Source: Cupriavidus pauculus
Lineage (GTDB): Bacteria > Pseudomonadota > Gammaproteobacteria > Burkholderiales > Burkholderiaceae
NCBI RefSeq assembly: GCF_022179805.1
Contig: NZ_BPUO01000007.1
Span: 419,947-483,946 of the forward strand
Length of the DNA: 64,000 bases
Direction of reading: 5' to 3'
The translations under genes were made by a program, and so were the position numbers. Below, piece by piece: positions 6,873-16,831 of this stretch. Under the pieces are notes generated by a model. It was not told the DNA's origin. It searched no databases and saw nothing but the letters and a program-made list of their open reading frames with translations. Positions within the stretch are counted from its first letter, which is position 1. Each line of letters opens with the position of its first letter.

Positions 6873-9554
6873 TTACTCTTCCGCTTCAGCCGTCTGCTTG
6901 GGAGTCGCGCGCGGCTTCTTGGCTGCCGTCTTTGCCGCTGTCTTCGTCGCGGCCTTCTTCGCTGGCGCTTTCTTGGCGGCGACCTTCTTGGCTGCAGTCT
7001 TGGCCGGCGCGGCTTCCGCTTCCTTCTCTGTCGACTTGGCGGCCGACTTTGCCGCTGCCGTCTTCGACGCCGGCTTCGCTCCCGCCTTCGGCTCGCGTGC
7101 CTCGAACTCGAAGCCGATCTTGCCGTCGGGCTGCTTCACTAGGAACGCCTTGAAGTTACGGCCCGTGCGCGACGACTTGAAGCCCGTCAGCAGGTCGGTC
7201 TTGCCGGCGGTCAGCAGCTTGCCGATCTGCTCGCGCGAGATCTCCTGCTGCAGGATGATCTTGCCGGTCGTGAAGTCGCAGGTCTTCTCGCTGCCCACGG
7301 CGTTCTCGCAGACGTACTTCATGCCGTGCTCGTAGACCGAGCCATTGCATTTCGGGCAGTGGCCCACCGGCGTCTGCTCGCTGAAGTCCACCGGCTCGTC
7401 GTCGTCTTCGTCGTTCTGGCCGAAGTCGAACTCCATCTTCCAGTGGCCTTCATCGTCCTTGGCCAGCTTCAGGATGGCCGCGAACGGGCGGCCCATCTTG
7501 CTGCGGAAGCCCTGCAACGGACCGATTTCCTTCTTCAGCAGCAGTTCCTCGACTTCCGCGATCTCGAACTGGCGTCCGCCCGGAATCTTGCTGATCGAGA
7601 ACTCGCACGCCGTACAGGCAAAGCGCCGGTAGTTTTCCTTGACCTGGCCGCCGCACTGCGGACACGGCGTGTCCAGCGTAGCGTAGTCACCGGGGATCGT
7701 GTCGCTGTCGTATTCCTTGGCGCGCTTGACGATCTGCTGCGTCATCTGCGCAATCTCGCGCATGAATTCGTCACGCTTCAGGCGACCGCGCTCGATCTGC
7801 GACAGCTTGTGTTCCCACTCGCCGGTCAGCTCGGCCTGCGTCAGTTCCAGCACCCCCAGCCCGCGCAGCAGCGTCATCAGCTGGAACGCCTTGGCGGTAG
7901 GAATCAGCTCGCGGCCTTCGCGCACCAGGTACTTTTCAGTCAGCAAACCTTCGATGATGGCCGCGCGCGTAGCAGGCGTACCCAGGCCCTTGCCGGCCAT
8001 CGCCTCGCGCAGCGCGTCGTCGTCCACGAGCTTGCCGGCGCCTTCCATGGCTGACAGCAGCGTGGCTTCGTTGTAGCGTGCGGGCGGGCGTGTGGTCAGC
8101 CCGACGGACTCCACCTTGTCGGTCTTGACGCGCTCGTCCTTCTGCACCGGTACCAGGTTGGCGTCCTTGTCGTCCTTGCCCTGCGCCTCGCGGCCGTAGA
8201 TCACGAGCCAGCCCGGGTTGACCAGCACCTTGCCTTCGGTCTTGAAGTGATGGCCCGCTACCTCGGTGATGCGCGTGGTGACCTGGAATTCGGCGGCCGG
8301 GAAGAACACGGCCAGGAAGCGGCGCACGACCAGGTCGTACAGCTTCTGTTCCGGTTCGGACAGGTTCTTCGGCGCCTGCAGCGTCGGGATGATGGCGAAG
8401 TGGTCGCTGATCTTGCTGTTGTCGAAGATCTTCTTGTTCGGCTTCACCCAGCCCTGCGCCAGGATCTTCTTCGCATGCGTCAGGTAGTTCGGCGAGCTGT
8501 CGGCCAGCATGTCCATGGTCTGCTTGACCGTGTCCACGTAGTCCTCCGGCAGCGCGCGGGCGTCGGTACGCGGGTACGTCAGCACCTTGTGCTTTTCGTA
8601 CAGTGCCTGCGCCAGGCCCAGCGTGTTCTTGGCCGAGAAGCCGAAGCGCGAGTTGGCCTCGCGCTGCAGCGTGGTCAGGTCGAACAGGGCCGGCGACTGT
8701 TGCGTGGACGGCCTGGATTCCTCGGAGACCGTACCCGGCTTGTCGCGGCAGGCGGCCACGATGCTCTTGGCTTCGGCCTCGCTCCACAGGCGCGATTCGC
8801 GCGCCTCGGGATCGAACTCGTTCTTCTTGAACTTCGGGTCGTACCAGCGGCCTTCGTACAGGCCCGCGGCGGCGATGAACTCGGCGCGCACTTCCCAGTA
8901 GTCGCGCGGCACGAAGTGTTTGATCTTCTCCTCGCGCTCCACCACGATCGACAGCGTCGGGGTCTGCACCCGGCCCACGGTCGTCAGGAAGAAGCCACCG
9001 CCCTTGCTGTTGAACGCCGTCATGGCGCGCGTGCCGTTGATACCGACCAGCCAGTCGGCCTCGGAACGGCAGCGGGCGGCATCGGCCAGCGGCATCATTT
9101 CCTCGTCCTCGCGCAGCGCGGCAAACCCGTCGCGGATCGCTTGCGGGGTCATCGACTGCAGCCACAGGCGGCGCACAGGCTGCTTCGCCTTGGCCTGCTG
9201 GGCGATCAGCCGGAAAATCAGTTCGCCTTCGCGCCCCGCGTCACAGGCGTTGACCAGCGCGGTCACATCCTTGCGCTTGATCAGGCGATTGAGCACCTTC
9301 AGGCGCGATTCGGTCTTGGCGATCGGGCGCAGGTCGAAGTGCGGCGGGATCACGGGCAGGTTGGTGAAGCTCCACTTGCCGCGCTTGACCTCGTATTCGT
9401 CGGGCGCCGCGATTTCCACCAGGTGGCCAACCGCCGAGGACAGCACGTAGTCGTCGCTCTCGTAGTACTCGTCGTGCTTGGCAAAGCCCCCGAGGGCGCG
9501 CGCAATGTCGGCGGCGACCGAAGGCTTTTCAGCGATGATGAGGGCTTTAGACAT
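6873..9554 (-). CDS. topB: DNA topoisomerase III with zinc ribbons and a Lys/Ala-rich tail
   Basis: 893 aa type IA topoisomerase. The N-terminal TOPRIM domain shows IIAEKPSVAADIARALG and NACDAGREGELIFR. The body carries GRVQTPTLSIVVERE, and the catalytic tyrosine is in LTYPRTDARALPEDY. Two C-terminal CxxC-type zinc-ribbon modules follow (CPQCGGQ...CTAC and CPKCNGS...C). The last ~55 residues are a KKVAAKKAPAKK-like histone H1-style tail that probably adds non-specific DNA binding. E. coli TopB is about 650 aa, so the extra length is the ribbons plus tail, a layout known in Burkholderiales. It decatenates replication and recombination intermediates. Confidence 0.95.
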   Translation of the reverse strand: MSKALIIAEKPSVAADIARALGGFAKHDEYYESDDYVLSSAVGHLVEIAAPDEYEVKRGKWSFTNLPVIPPHFDLRPIAKTESRLKVLNRLIKRKDVTALVNACDAGREGELIFRLIAQQAKAKQPVRRLWLQSMTPQAIRDGFAALREDEEMMPLADAARCRSEADWLVGINGTRAMTAFNSKGGGFFLTTVGRVQTPTLSIVVEREEKIKHFVPRDYWEVRAEFIAAAGLYEGRWYDPKFKKNEFDPEARESRLWSEAEAKSIVAACRDKPGTVSEESRPSTQQSPALFDLTTLQREANSRFGFSAKNTLGLAQALYEKHKVLTYPRTDARALPEDYVDTVKQTMDMLADSSPNYLTHAKKILAQGWVKPNKKIFDNSKISDHFAIIPTLQAPKNLSEPEQKLYDLVVRRFLAVFFPAAEFQVTTRITEVAGHHFKTEGKVLVNPGWLVIYGREAQGKDDKDANLVPVQKDERVKTDKVESVGLTTRPPARYNEATLLSAMEGAGKLVDDDALREAMAGKGLGTPATRAAIIEGLLTEKYLVREGRELIPTAKAFQLMTLLRGLGVLELTQAELTGEWEHKLSQIERGRLKRDEFMREIAQMTQQIVKRAKEYDSDTIPGDYATLDTPCPQCGGQVKENYRRFACTACEFSISKIPGGRQFEIAEVEELLLKKEIGPLQGFRSKMGRPFAAILKLAKDDEGHWKMEFDFGQNDEDDDEPVDFSEQTPVGHCPKCNGSVYEHGMKYVCENAVGSEKTCDFTTGKIILQQEISREQIGKLLTAGKTDLLTGFKSSRTGRNFKAFLVKQPDGKIGFEFEAREPKAGAKPASKTAAAKSAAKSTEKEAEAAPAKTAAKKVAAKKAPAKKAATKTAAKTAAKKPRATPKQTAEAEE

Positions 9555-9712
9555 TCAACGGGTCCTTGTGGCGCCACTCCCGGAAGGGCAGTGCGCGCCT
9601 CTTGAAATTCACAGCAAACTATGTAAACAGCAGGCCTGGGCTTTGAGGCGCCAATAATAAGCGCGGTTCCGAGGGGCGTGCAAGCAAACGCCACCGCACG
9701 GGCTGACCGCGC

Positions 9713-10120
9713 TCAATCGTTGCCGGTCACCTCACCAAGCAGCCAGGACAGCACTTCTGGCGTCTCCGATGCCGGCGGCGACACCGCCCCGCCACGCATC
9801 AGCATCCGCTCCAGCACATCCAGGTGGGGCAGCACGGTTCCGTAAAACTGCGGCGCGCCTCCGGCAATGGGCTGAATCAATACAGTAGGAAAGTTTTCGA
9901 TGTCGATGTCCTCTCCCAGATAGTCAGAGTGGGTTTCGACGTCGATCCAAACGAAACAGTCGTCCGGATAGCGTGCCGCCAACGCCGCAAAGCCAGGAAG
10001 GTACTCCTTGCACGTCCCGCACCATTCGGCGCAAAGACATGCCACCAGCCGGCCCTTGGGACGGACACGGAGCGCCTGACGCAGCACGTCGGCGTTCTGC
10101 TCGGGGAAGTAAACGGCCAT
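9713..10120 (-). CDS. Thioredoxin-fold protein (WCGTC active site)
   Basis: 135 aa. A thioredoxin-like fold is indicated by the AEWCGTCKEYLPGFAAL active-site helix and the cis-proline segment IENFPTVLI. There is no signal peptide or membrane segment, so it is cytoplasmic. Beyond residue ~100 it is less conserved. It lies 36 nt downstream of dprA on the same strand and may be co-transcribed with it. It probably acts as a disulfide reductase or redox partner; the substrate is unknown. Confidence 0.85.
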   Translation of the reverse strand: MAVYFPEQNADVLRQALRVRPKGRLVACLCAEWCGTCKEYLPGFAALAARYPDDCFVWIDVETHSDYLGEDIDIENFPTVLIQPIAGGAPQFYGTVLPHLDVLERMLMRGGAVSPPASETPEVLSWLLGEVTGND

Positions 10121-10156
10121 TCGATTCGAAAAATGAGGCTAAGGCGATACCGCGGA

Positions 10157-11272
10157 TCATGCCAGACGCCGGAAGCGGTTGCCTGGCAGCCGCTCGGCCG
10201 TGCCTGCCAGTTCCATCTGCAACAGCTCGGCCGACACCGCTTCGGCCGCCATGCCGGTGCGCTCGCACAACGCATCGAGCGTGACAGGATCATAGGCGAG
10301 CGCGGCCGCCAGGGCATCGTCGGCCACAGGCACGGGGCTGGCAGGCGCCTTGCCGGCCGTCCCAGCGGCGGGCGCCAGATCGGAAAATTCCTCGAACACG
10401 TCGGCCGGCGACTCCACCAGCTTGGCCCCCTGGCGAATGAGCTTGTGGCAACCACGGGACAGCTCCGCATGGATCGAACCCGGAATGGCAAACACCTCGC
10501 GCCCGATTTCCGACGCCAGCCGGGCCGTGATCAGCGACCCGGATCGCTCGGCGGCCTCGACCACCAGCACGCCGCGCGCCAGCGCCGCGATGATGCGGTT
10601 GCGGCGCGGAAAATGGTTCGGCAGGCCCGGCGTGCCAAGCGGAAACTCGCTGACGATGGCGCCGCCGGCATCGACGATCTGGTGCGCCAGCTTGTGATGC
10701 TGCGCCGGATAGACGATGTCCACGCCGGTGCCGACCACCGCGACGGTGCCACCCGGGCCCGTCAGCGCGGCCGCATGCGCGGCGGCGTCGATGCCAAGGG
10801 CCAGGCCCGACACCACGGTCATTCCCGCATCGGAAAAGGCTGACGAGAATGCCTGCGCGTTGCGAAGTCCCTGCTCGGTGGCATGGCGCGCGCCGACGAT
10901 GCCCAGCGACCACGTCGCCAGACGTCCCGCATTGCCGTTGACGTAGAGCAAGAGCGGCGGGTCGGCCAGATCGAGCAGGCGAGCCGGATAGGCGGCGTCC
11001 GCCATCGTCACCAGATGGTGGTTCGGCGCTTCAAGCCACTGGAGGGTACGAGCGATGCGGGCAGCCACCTCGGCGTCGGGCGGCGCTGCCAGCGCGCGTG
11101 CGGCGGCAGGCTCCGGGGCGTCGCGCAGCCGCGCCACGTCGAGCGCCAGCACCGCCTGCGGCAGCCCGAAGGCGGCAAGCAGGCGGCGGCCGGCCTGAGC
11201 GGAAACACCCGGCGTTGCCGTCAGGCGTACCCAGGCAGCCACATCGGCTGGGTCGCGAGTCGATTCGGTCAT
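10157..11272 (-). CDS. dprA: DNA-processing protein DprA (Smf)
   Basis: 371 aa. DprA loads RecA onto incoming single-stranded DNA during natural transformation. Visible features are an N-terminal helical (SAM-like) region, the Rossmann-type core with GIVGARHATEQG, SGLALGIDAAAHAAAL and SRGCHKLIRQGAKLVESPADVFEEF, and a C-terminal winged helix (about 310-370, LDALCERTGMAAEAVSAELLQMELAGTAERLPG). I chose the ATG of MTESTRDP; a GTG ten codons upstream is possible. It follows the LysM-domain gene by about 40 nt, a conserved pairing in this group. Confidence 0.93.
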   Translation of the reverse strand: MTESTRDPADVAAWVRLTATPGVSAQAGRRLLAAFGLPQAVLALDVARLRDAPEPAAARALAAPPDAEVAARIARTLQWLEAPNHHLVTMADAAYPARLLDLADPPLLLYVNGNAGRLATWSLGIVGARHATEQGLRNAQAFSSAFSDAGMTVVSGLALGIDAAAHAAALTGPGGTVAVVGTGVDIVYPAQHHKLAHQIVDAGGAIVSEFPLGTPGLPNHFPRRNRIIAALARGVLVVEAAERSGSLITARLASEIGREVFAIPGSIHAELSRGCHKLIRQGAKLVESPADVFEEFSDLAPAAGTAGKAPASPVPVADDALAAALAYDPVTLDALCERTGMAAEAVSAELLQMELAGTAERLPGNRFRRLA

Positions 11273-11313
11273 CGGAACACTGCAGCGCGTGCCCGTGGGC
11301 ACGCACTCACCGG

Positions 11314-12489
11314 TTACTGCGGCGTGGTGGCGAGGTCGCCCACCTTCATCACGCTGTTCGCATCGGTGACCAGCGCATAGGCGATGCCCGGGAAGACGCG
11401 ATAGACGTAGGCCAGGCCATAACGGTCATCGGGCAACGTGATGTTGCGATTGCCGTCGGTCGGGTCCTTCACCACGCCACCCACGCGCGACAGCGCCAGC
11501 ACGTGTCCCGGCTCCAGGCCGGCGTTGGCGCCCAGGTTCAGCACCACTACCTGCTTGGCGCCGCCAAACTGGACACCGCCGTAGACGGCCGCGATGTGTG
11601 CCTGGATATCGCCATCCGGTGCATGCGGTACGTAACGCACCAGTTCGCGCGCCGGCTGCGGCAGCAGCAGCGAACCCGCGCCCATTTCCTGCGGCGACTG
11701 GGTTGCCTGCACCGTCGTGACGGCGTCCGGGCCTTCGGGGCCACGGGTCACGCGCACGCTGCCCTGGTACTGGGCTTCATAACCGATCACTTCGTTGCTG
11801 ACCGGATCGCGAACCGGCAGGGCAGGCTTGAATGCCTGCCAGTCGCTGCCGACCGAGGCCTCGGTCTGGCCGATGCCGCGCACGAACCCGGTATCGCCGC
11901 GGCCCATGTAGACGCGCGCATCGGACAACGCCACGATGCGGGCCGACGTGTCGACCGCGTCCTTTTCAACGACCAGCGGACGCTTCAGGAACGGCTCGAT
12001 ATCGGATGCCGGAATGCTCAGGATGGCGTCACCATCGGCGCCGTCGCCCCGCACGCGCGGCGACAGGCGGGTATCGCCACGTGCGCCCCCCGGCGCCGTG
12101 GTCGACAGGTAGGCGCGGCCATCGCGCTGAACCAGGTACAGGATCTGGCCCGGATAGATCAGGTGCGGATTGCGAACCTGCTGGCGGTTCATGCCCCACA
12201 GCGCTGGCCAGCGCCACGGCTGGCGCAGATACTGGCCCGAAATGCCCCACAGCGTGTCGCCCGAGCGTACCGTGTACTGGCTGGGCGCATTCGGCGCGAG
12301 TTCGGAAACGGGGATACCCTGCTGGGCCGTTGCATCGGCCTGGGCAACCTGCGCCGCCGAGACATTCAGATCGGCGGCCTGGACGGCCATGGCAGCTCCG
12401 GCTGTGACGCCGGAGACACATAGCATGGCGAGGGTGAACGCGTGCAGCCTGCGGCCCGACGCCGCCTGTTCTTTGGTAAGATCGCGCAT
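11314..12489 (-). CDS. LysM-domain peptidoglycan-associated protein
   Basis: 391 aa. The N-terminal hydrophobic segment (about 15-40, ending AAMAVQA) acts as signal peptide or anchor. One LysM module follows (about 70-120): YTVRSGDTLWGISGQYL, then PWRWPALWGMNRQQVRNPHLIYPGQILYL, the arrangement typical of the LysM protein encoded upstream of dprA in beta- and gamma-proteobacteria. The C-terminal ~250 residues are a conserved but uncharacterised periplasmic region. It is likely a cell-wall binding protein. It is divergent from def, with 163 bp between the start codons. Confidence 0.87.
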   Translation of the reverse strand: MRDLTKEQAASGRRLHAFTLAMLCVSGVTAGAAMAVQAADLNVSAAQVAQADATAQQGIPVSELAPNAPSQYTVRSGDTLWGISGQYLRQPWRWPALWGMNRQQVRNPHLIYPGQILYLVQRDGRAYLSTTAPGGARGDTRLSPRVRGDGADGDAILSIPASDIEPFLKRPLVVEKDAVDTSARIVALSDARVYMGRGDTGFVRGIGQTEASVGSDWQAFKPALPVRDPVSNEVIGYEAQYQGSVRVTRGPEGPDAVTTVQATQSPQEMGAGSLLLPQPARELVRYVPHAPDGDIQAHIAAVYGGVQFGGAKQVVVLNLGANAGLEPGHVLALSRVGGVVKDPTDGNRNITLPDDRYGLAYVYRVFPGIAYALVTDANSVMKVGDLATTPQ

Positions 12490-12652
12490 TTTCCTGAACC
12501 GGTCGGGAGAACGACCGGATTGACCCTAGGTAGAGCGTGCCTGCTGCGGCGCGCCTTGAATTTTTGTACTAGCGCCCCGATTCTGCATGGAAACCCCGGA
12601 CGCCGCAACGCGGTCGGGCAGTGGACAGCAACCGGCGTTGCGCCTGAGCATC

Positions 12653-13159
12653 ATGGCCAAACTCGACATCCTCACCTACCCCGATCCTCGCCTGCACAAT
12701 GTGGCCGCGCCCGTGGCGGTGGTGGACGACCGCATTCGCCAACTGGTCCGTGATATGGCCGAAACCATGTACGACGCGCCCGGTATCGGCCTGGCCGCCA
12801 CGCAAGTGGATGTGCACGAGCGCGTGATCACCATCGACGTGTCCGAGACGCGCGACGAGCTGATGGTGTTCATCAACCCGGAAATCGTCTGGGCCAGCGA
12901 CAACCGCAAGGTCTGGGAAGAGGGCTGCCTGTCGGTGCCGGAAGTCTACGACCGCGTGGAGCGCCCGGACCGCGTCAAGGTACGTGCCCTCAACGAGAAG
13001 GGCGAAACGTTCGAACTCGATGCCGACGATCTGCTGGCTGTATGTATACAGCACGAGATCGACCACCTGAACGGCAAGGTCTTCGTGGAATACCTGTCGC
13101 CGCTCAAGCTCAACCGCATCAAGAGCAAGCTGCAGAAGCGCGTGCGCGCTCGCATGTAA
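12653..13159 (+). CDS. def: Peptide deformylase
   Basis: 168 aa, standard length. It removes the N-formyl group from nascent proteins using a ferrous-type metal site. All three motifs are present: [16 protein letters not shown] (metal-binding Cys) and QHEIDHLNG (two His ligands and the catalytic Glu). An in-frame ATG 22 codons upstream exists, but the family starts at [14 protein letters not shown]. It is followed by fmt, so removal and addition of the formyl group are encoded together. Confidence 0.97.
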   Translation: MAKLDILTYPDPRLHNVAAPVAVVDDRIRQLVRDMAETMYDAPGIGLAATQVDVHERVITIDVSETRDELMVFINPEIVWASDNRKVWEEGCLSVPEVYDRVERPDRVKVRALNEKGETFELDADDLLAVCIQHEIDHLNGKVFVEYLSPLKLNRIKSKLQKRVRARM

Positions 13160-13226
13160 GGATGTAACAGTGGCGTGCCACGCGGGTGGCCTCTGCTATC
13201 GTTACAGCTTCCGAAGATTGTCACGT

Positions 13227-13256
13227 ACCGGCCGCTATGCGGCCGGTGTCGTTTTT
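13227..13256 (+). terminator. Hairpin between def and fmt
   Basis: ACCGGCCGC-TAT-GCGGCCGGT, a perfect 9-bp stem followed by GTCGTTTTT. It sits 18 bp before the fmt start, so it may act as a terminator or attenuator rather than a full stop. Confidence 0.55.
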
Positions 13257-13273
13257 ACCCGTGGATTTTCGCC

Positions 13274-14278
13274 ATGACTCAAGCCCAGCCACTGCGCGTC
13301 GCGTTTGCCGGCACCCCCGAATTTGCGCGCGTTGCCCTTGAGGCCATCCACGCCGCCGGATTTCCGGTGGTGGCCGTCCTGACCCAGCCCGACCGGCCCG
13401 CCGGCCGTGGCATGCAACTGCAAGCCAGCCCGGTCAAGCAGTTCGCCCTGGAAGCGGGCCTGGGCCCCGTGCTGCAGCCGCGCTCGCTGCGCCGCAACGG
13501 CAAGTATCCCGAGGAAGCCGGCGCCGCCGTGGACACGCTGGCCCAGATCGCGCCCGATGTGATGGTGGTGGCCGCCTACGGCCTGATCCTGCCGGTCGAA
13601 GTACTCGATCTGCCGCGCTTTGGGTGCCTGAACATCCATGCCTCGCTGTTACCGCGCTGGCGCGGCGCCGCGCCGATCCATCGCGCCATCGAGGCGGGCG
13701 ACGCCGAAACGGGTATCACGCTGATGCAGATGGACGAGGGGCTCGACACGGGCGCCATGCTGTCGCGCGAAGCGGTGCCCATCGGCCCGCAGGACAGCAC
13801 CGGCAGCCTGCACGACACGCTGGCCGCGCTGGGCGGCCGGATGATCGTCGACGCGCTGCGGCAACTTGCCGCCGGCCAGCCGCTGGAAGCCACGCCCCAG
13901 CCCGAGGCTGGCGTGACCTATGCCGAGAAGATCGCCAAGGACGAAGCCCCACTCGACCTGACGCGTCCGGCCGCGCAGCTGGCCAACCAGGTGCGCGCCT
14001 TCAACCCGTTTCCGGGCGCCACGATCCAGATTGGCGACATGGTCGTCAAATGCTGGCAGGCCCTGCCGCTGGCCGCCACGACCAGCCTGCCGCATCCGCC
14101 CGGCACCGTGCTCGCGGCCGATGCGACCGGCGTGATCATTGCCTGTGGCGATGGCAGCGCGCTCCAGGTGACCGAGCTGCAGAAGCCCGGCGGCCGCCGC
14201 CAACCGGCCCAGCAATTCCTGCAGGCGGTGCCGCTGCCGGCCGGCACACGGTGTCTGGTACCCGGCGCCCCTGCCTGA
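13274..14278 (+). CDS. fmt: Methionyl-tRNA formyltransferase
   Basis: 334 aa. It formylates initiator Met-tRNA using 10-formyltetrahydrofolate. The catalytic domain has [15 protein letters not shown] at the N-terminus and the signature [21 protein letters not shown]; the C-terminal OB-like tRNA-binding domain begins near residue 210. The start at [17 protein letters not shown] matches the family. It is the second gene of the def-fmt-htpX-rsmB series. Confidence 0.97.
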   Translation: MTQAQPLRVAFAGTPEFARVALEAIHAAGFPVVAVLTQPDRPAGRGMQLQASPVKQFALEAGLGPVLQPRSLRRNGKYPEEAGAAVDTLAQIAPDVMVVAAYGLILPVEVLDLPRFGCLNIHASLLPRWRGAAPIHRAIEAGDAETGITLMQMDEGLDTGAMLSREAVPIGPQDSTGSLHDTLAALGGRMIVDALRQLAAGQPLEATPQPEAGVTYAEKIAKDEAPLDLTRPAAQLANQVRAFNPFPGATIQIGDMVVKCWQALPLAATTSLPHPPGTVLAADATGVIIACGDGSALQVTELQKPGGRRQPAQQFLQAVPLPAGTRCLVPGAPA

Positions 14279-14412
14279 GCGCTTTATTCAGCACCCATCA
14301 CGCTAAAACCCTGTCATCGGCATTGAATTTCCGCGGACCTGGACCTATCTAACGAACATCGCGTCCCGCAGGGGCGGGTACGCGCCCCAACGATCTCTCT
14401 GGAGACCAAACC

Positions 14413-15273
14413 ATGTTCAACTGGGTCAAGACCTTCATGCTGATGGCAGCCATCACGGCGCTGTTCATCGTCATTGGCGGCATGATCGGCGGCCGCAGCG
14501 GCATGATGTTCGCGCTGCTGATCGCGCTTGGCATGAACTTCTTCTCCTACTGGTTCTCGGACAAGATGGTCCTGCGCATGTACAACGCGCAGGAAGTGGA
14601 TGCCGGCAGCGCGCCGCAGTTCTACAACATGGTGCAGGAGCTGTCGCAGCGCGCCGGCCTGCCCATGCCGCGCGTGTACCTGATCAACGAGGACGCGCCG
14701 AACGCCTTTGCCACGGGCCGCAATCCCGAGCATGCGGCAGTGGCGGCCACCACGGGCATCCTGCGCGTGCTGTCCGACCGCGAACTGCGCGGCGTGATGG
14801 CCCACGAACTGGCACACGTGAAACACCGCGACATCCTGACGTCGACCATCGCCGCCACCATGGCCGGTGCCATCTCGGCGCTGGCCAACATGGCGATGTT
14901 CTTCGGCGGGCGCGACGCCAACGGCAACCGCAGCAATCCGATCGCCGGTATCGCCGTGGCCATCCTGGCGCCGCTGGCCGCTTCGCTGATCCAGATGGCG
15001 ATCTCGCGTGCGCGCGAGTTCGAAGCCGACCGGGGTGGTGCCGAGATCAGCGGCGACCCGCAGGCACTGGCCAGCGCGCTGGACAAGATTCATCGCTATG
15101 CGCAGGGCATCCCGTTCCAGACCGCAGAAGAGCATCCGGCCACGGCGCAGATGATGATCATGAATCCGCTGTCGGGCGGGGGCATCGCCAACCTGTTCTC
15201 GACGCACCCAGCCACCGAGGAACGCATCGCCCGCCTGATGCACATGGCGCAGACGGGCAGCTATCCGGCCTGA
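14413..15273 (+). CDS. htpX: Membrane zinc protease HtpX
   Basis: 286 aa M48-family membrane protease for quality control of damaged inner-membrane proteins. Two N-terminal membrane segments (about 5-55) are followed by the zinc motif [10 protein letters not shown] (HExxH) near residue 136, two further hydrophobic segments, and the third metal ligand in [16 protein letters not shown]. An ATG preceded by GGAGA marks the start. It lies between fmt and rsmB, as in other Burkholderiales. Confidence 0.95.
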   Translation: MFNWVKTFMLMAAITALFIVIGGMIGGRSGMMFALLIALGMNFFSYWFSDKMVLRMYNAQEVDAGSAPQFYNMVQELSQRAGLPMPRVYLINEDAPNAFATGRNPEHAAVAATTGILRVLSDRELRGVMAHELAHVKHRDILTSTIAATMAGAISALANMAMFFGGRDANGNRSNPIAGIAVAILAPLAASLIQMAISRAREFEADRGGAEISGDPQALASALDKIHRYAQGIPFQTAEEHPATAQMMIMNPLSGGGIANLFSTHPATEERIARLMHMAQTGSYPA

Positions 15274-15338
15274 TGACTGGATTGTCCGGATCCGCCGCTT
15301 CGGACGGTTTGGCGGCGCGGCCGCCGACAACGGGTAAA

Positions 15339-15378
15339 CTGCCCGCTGTGTCCCACAAACGGGACCGGCGGGCATTTT
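15339..15378 (+). terminator. Probable terminator after htpX
   Basis: GCCCGC and GCGGGC arms enclose an inner stem (GTCCC / GGGAC) and are followed by ATTTTTG, between htpX and rsmB. Confidence 0.6.
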
Positions 15379-15446
15379 TGTACCCGCCGCTTGCCGACGC
15401 CACGGCGTCACCCCCTTCATTTTCATTGCCTGTCTGATTTTTCCGT

Positions 15447-16820
15447 ATGCGCCTGCCTCACGAATCCCTTGCCTTCCAGATGCTCGGTGCCGCCGCGGCT
15501 GTTCGCGGCGTGCACGAAGGCGCGGCCCTGCCGCAGGCCATCGAGGACGTTGCCACGCACCTGCGGCTGGACCGCGTCCGCGACGCCGCCACACGCGGCG
15601 CCATCCAGGACCTGGCCTATCGCTCGGTGCGCCTGTTCGGCACCACGCGCGCGCTGGTCACGCAACTGGTGACGCGCCCGCCTGGCGCACTCGTCGATTC
15701 CCTGCTGGCCGTGGCACTGGCCCTGCTGATCGAAGGAGAGGAGGGCGACGGCAGCAAGGTGGGACGTGGCGGGTACTCGGATTTCACGGTGGTCGACCAG
15801 GCGGTCAGCGCGGCGGCATCGGAACCCAAGACTGCGCACGCGCGCGGGCTGGTGAATGCCGTGCTGCGCCGCTTCCTGCGTGAACGCAAGGCACTGATGC
15901 CGAAGGTCATGCAGGACGAGGAAGCGCGCTGGAACCTGCCGTCGTGGTGGCTCGCAGAACTGCGTCGTGCCTATCCGGACCAGTGGAAAGCGCTGGCCGA
16001 GAGCGTCAATGCACGGCCGCCGATGACCTTGCGTGTCAACACGCGCCGCATCTCGGTGCAGCAATACCTGACGGCCCTGGCCAATGCGGGCCTGGCGGGC
16101 GTGGCCGTGGGCGACCAGGCCGTGCGGCTGCATCGGGCATTTCCGGTCACGCAGATTCCCGGCTTTGCCGAGGGCGATGTCTCGGTGCAGGACGCCGGCG
16201 CGCAACTGGCCGCGCCGCTGTGCGAAGTTTCCGATGGCATGCGCGTGCTGGACGCCTGCGCGGCACCTGGTGGCAAGACCGGCCATCTGCTGGAACTGGC
16301 CGACATCCATGTGACGGCCGTGGAAAGCGACGCACAGCGCGCCGCGCGCATCCACGACAACCTGGCGCGGCTGGGACAGCGTGCCGAAGTGATCGTGGGC
16401 GATGCCAGCCGGCCGAAGGACTGGTGGGACGGCCAGCAGTTCGACCGCATCCTGGCCGACGTGCCGTGTTCCGCCTCGGGCATCGTGCGGCGCCATCCCG
16501 ATATCCGCTGGCTACGCCGCGAGTCTGACGTGGCGAAGCTGATGACCGAGCAGCGCCGCATCGTTTCGCAGCTTTGGACGCTGCTGAAACCGGGCGGCAT
16601 CCTGGTCTACGTGACCTGTTCTATTTTCCCAACGGAAGGCGAGGAGCAGGCGCTCTGGTTTGGTGCGCAGCTTCCAGATGCGATACGATTGCAGGCGCCG
16701 GGGCAACTGCTGCCCGGCAGCAAGGCGCCTGAAACAGCCGGCGGCGACATCGCCGGCAAGGCAAGCCTGCCGTCGGACCACGACGGCTTCTACTACGCCC
16801 GCTTTCAGAAACGCGCCTGA
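15447..16820 (+). CDS. rsmB: 16S rRNA (cytosine-967 C5) methyltransferase
   Basis: 457 aa. The N-terminal NusB-like RNA-binding domain (about 10-160) precedes a SAM-dependent methyltransferase domain containing DACAAPGGKTGHLLEL (SAM loop), DVPCSASGIVRRHPDIRW (motif IV Cys) and VYVTCSIFPTEGE (motif VI catalytic Cys). It methylates C967 of 16S rRNA. The association with def and fmt matches E. coli (def-fmt-rsmB-trkA), although here htpX is inserted. A DUF4390 gene follows after 11 nt. Confidence 0.96.
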   Translation: MRLPHESLAFQMLGAAAAVRGVHEGAALPQAIEDVATHLRLDRVRDAATRGAIQDLAYRSVRLFGTTRALVTQLVTRPPGALVDSLLAVALALLIEGEEGDGSKVGRGGYSDFTVVDQAVSAAASEPKTAHARGLVNAVLRRFLRERKALMPKVMQDEEARWNLPSWWLAELRRAYPDQWKALAESVNARPPMTLRVNTRRISVQQYLTALANAGLAGVAVGDQAVRLHRAFPVTQIPGFAEGDVSVQDAGAQLAAPLCEVSDGMRVLDACAAPGGKTGHLLELADIHVTAVESDAQRAARIHDNLARLGQRAEVIVGDASRPKDWWDGQQFDRILADVPCSASGIVRRHPDIRWLRRESDVAKLMTEQRRIVSQLWTLLKPGGILVYVTCSIFPTEGEEQALWFGAQLPDAIRLQAPGQLLPGSKAPETAGGDIAGKASLPSDHDGFYYARFQKRA

Positions 16821-16831
16821 CACTTCCACCA

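Noticed and set aside
13044..13049. GTATAC inside def as part of the array
   Set aside because: A single copy in coding DNA far from the cluster; chance.
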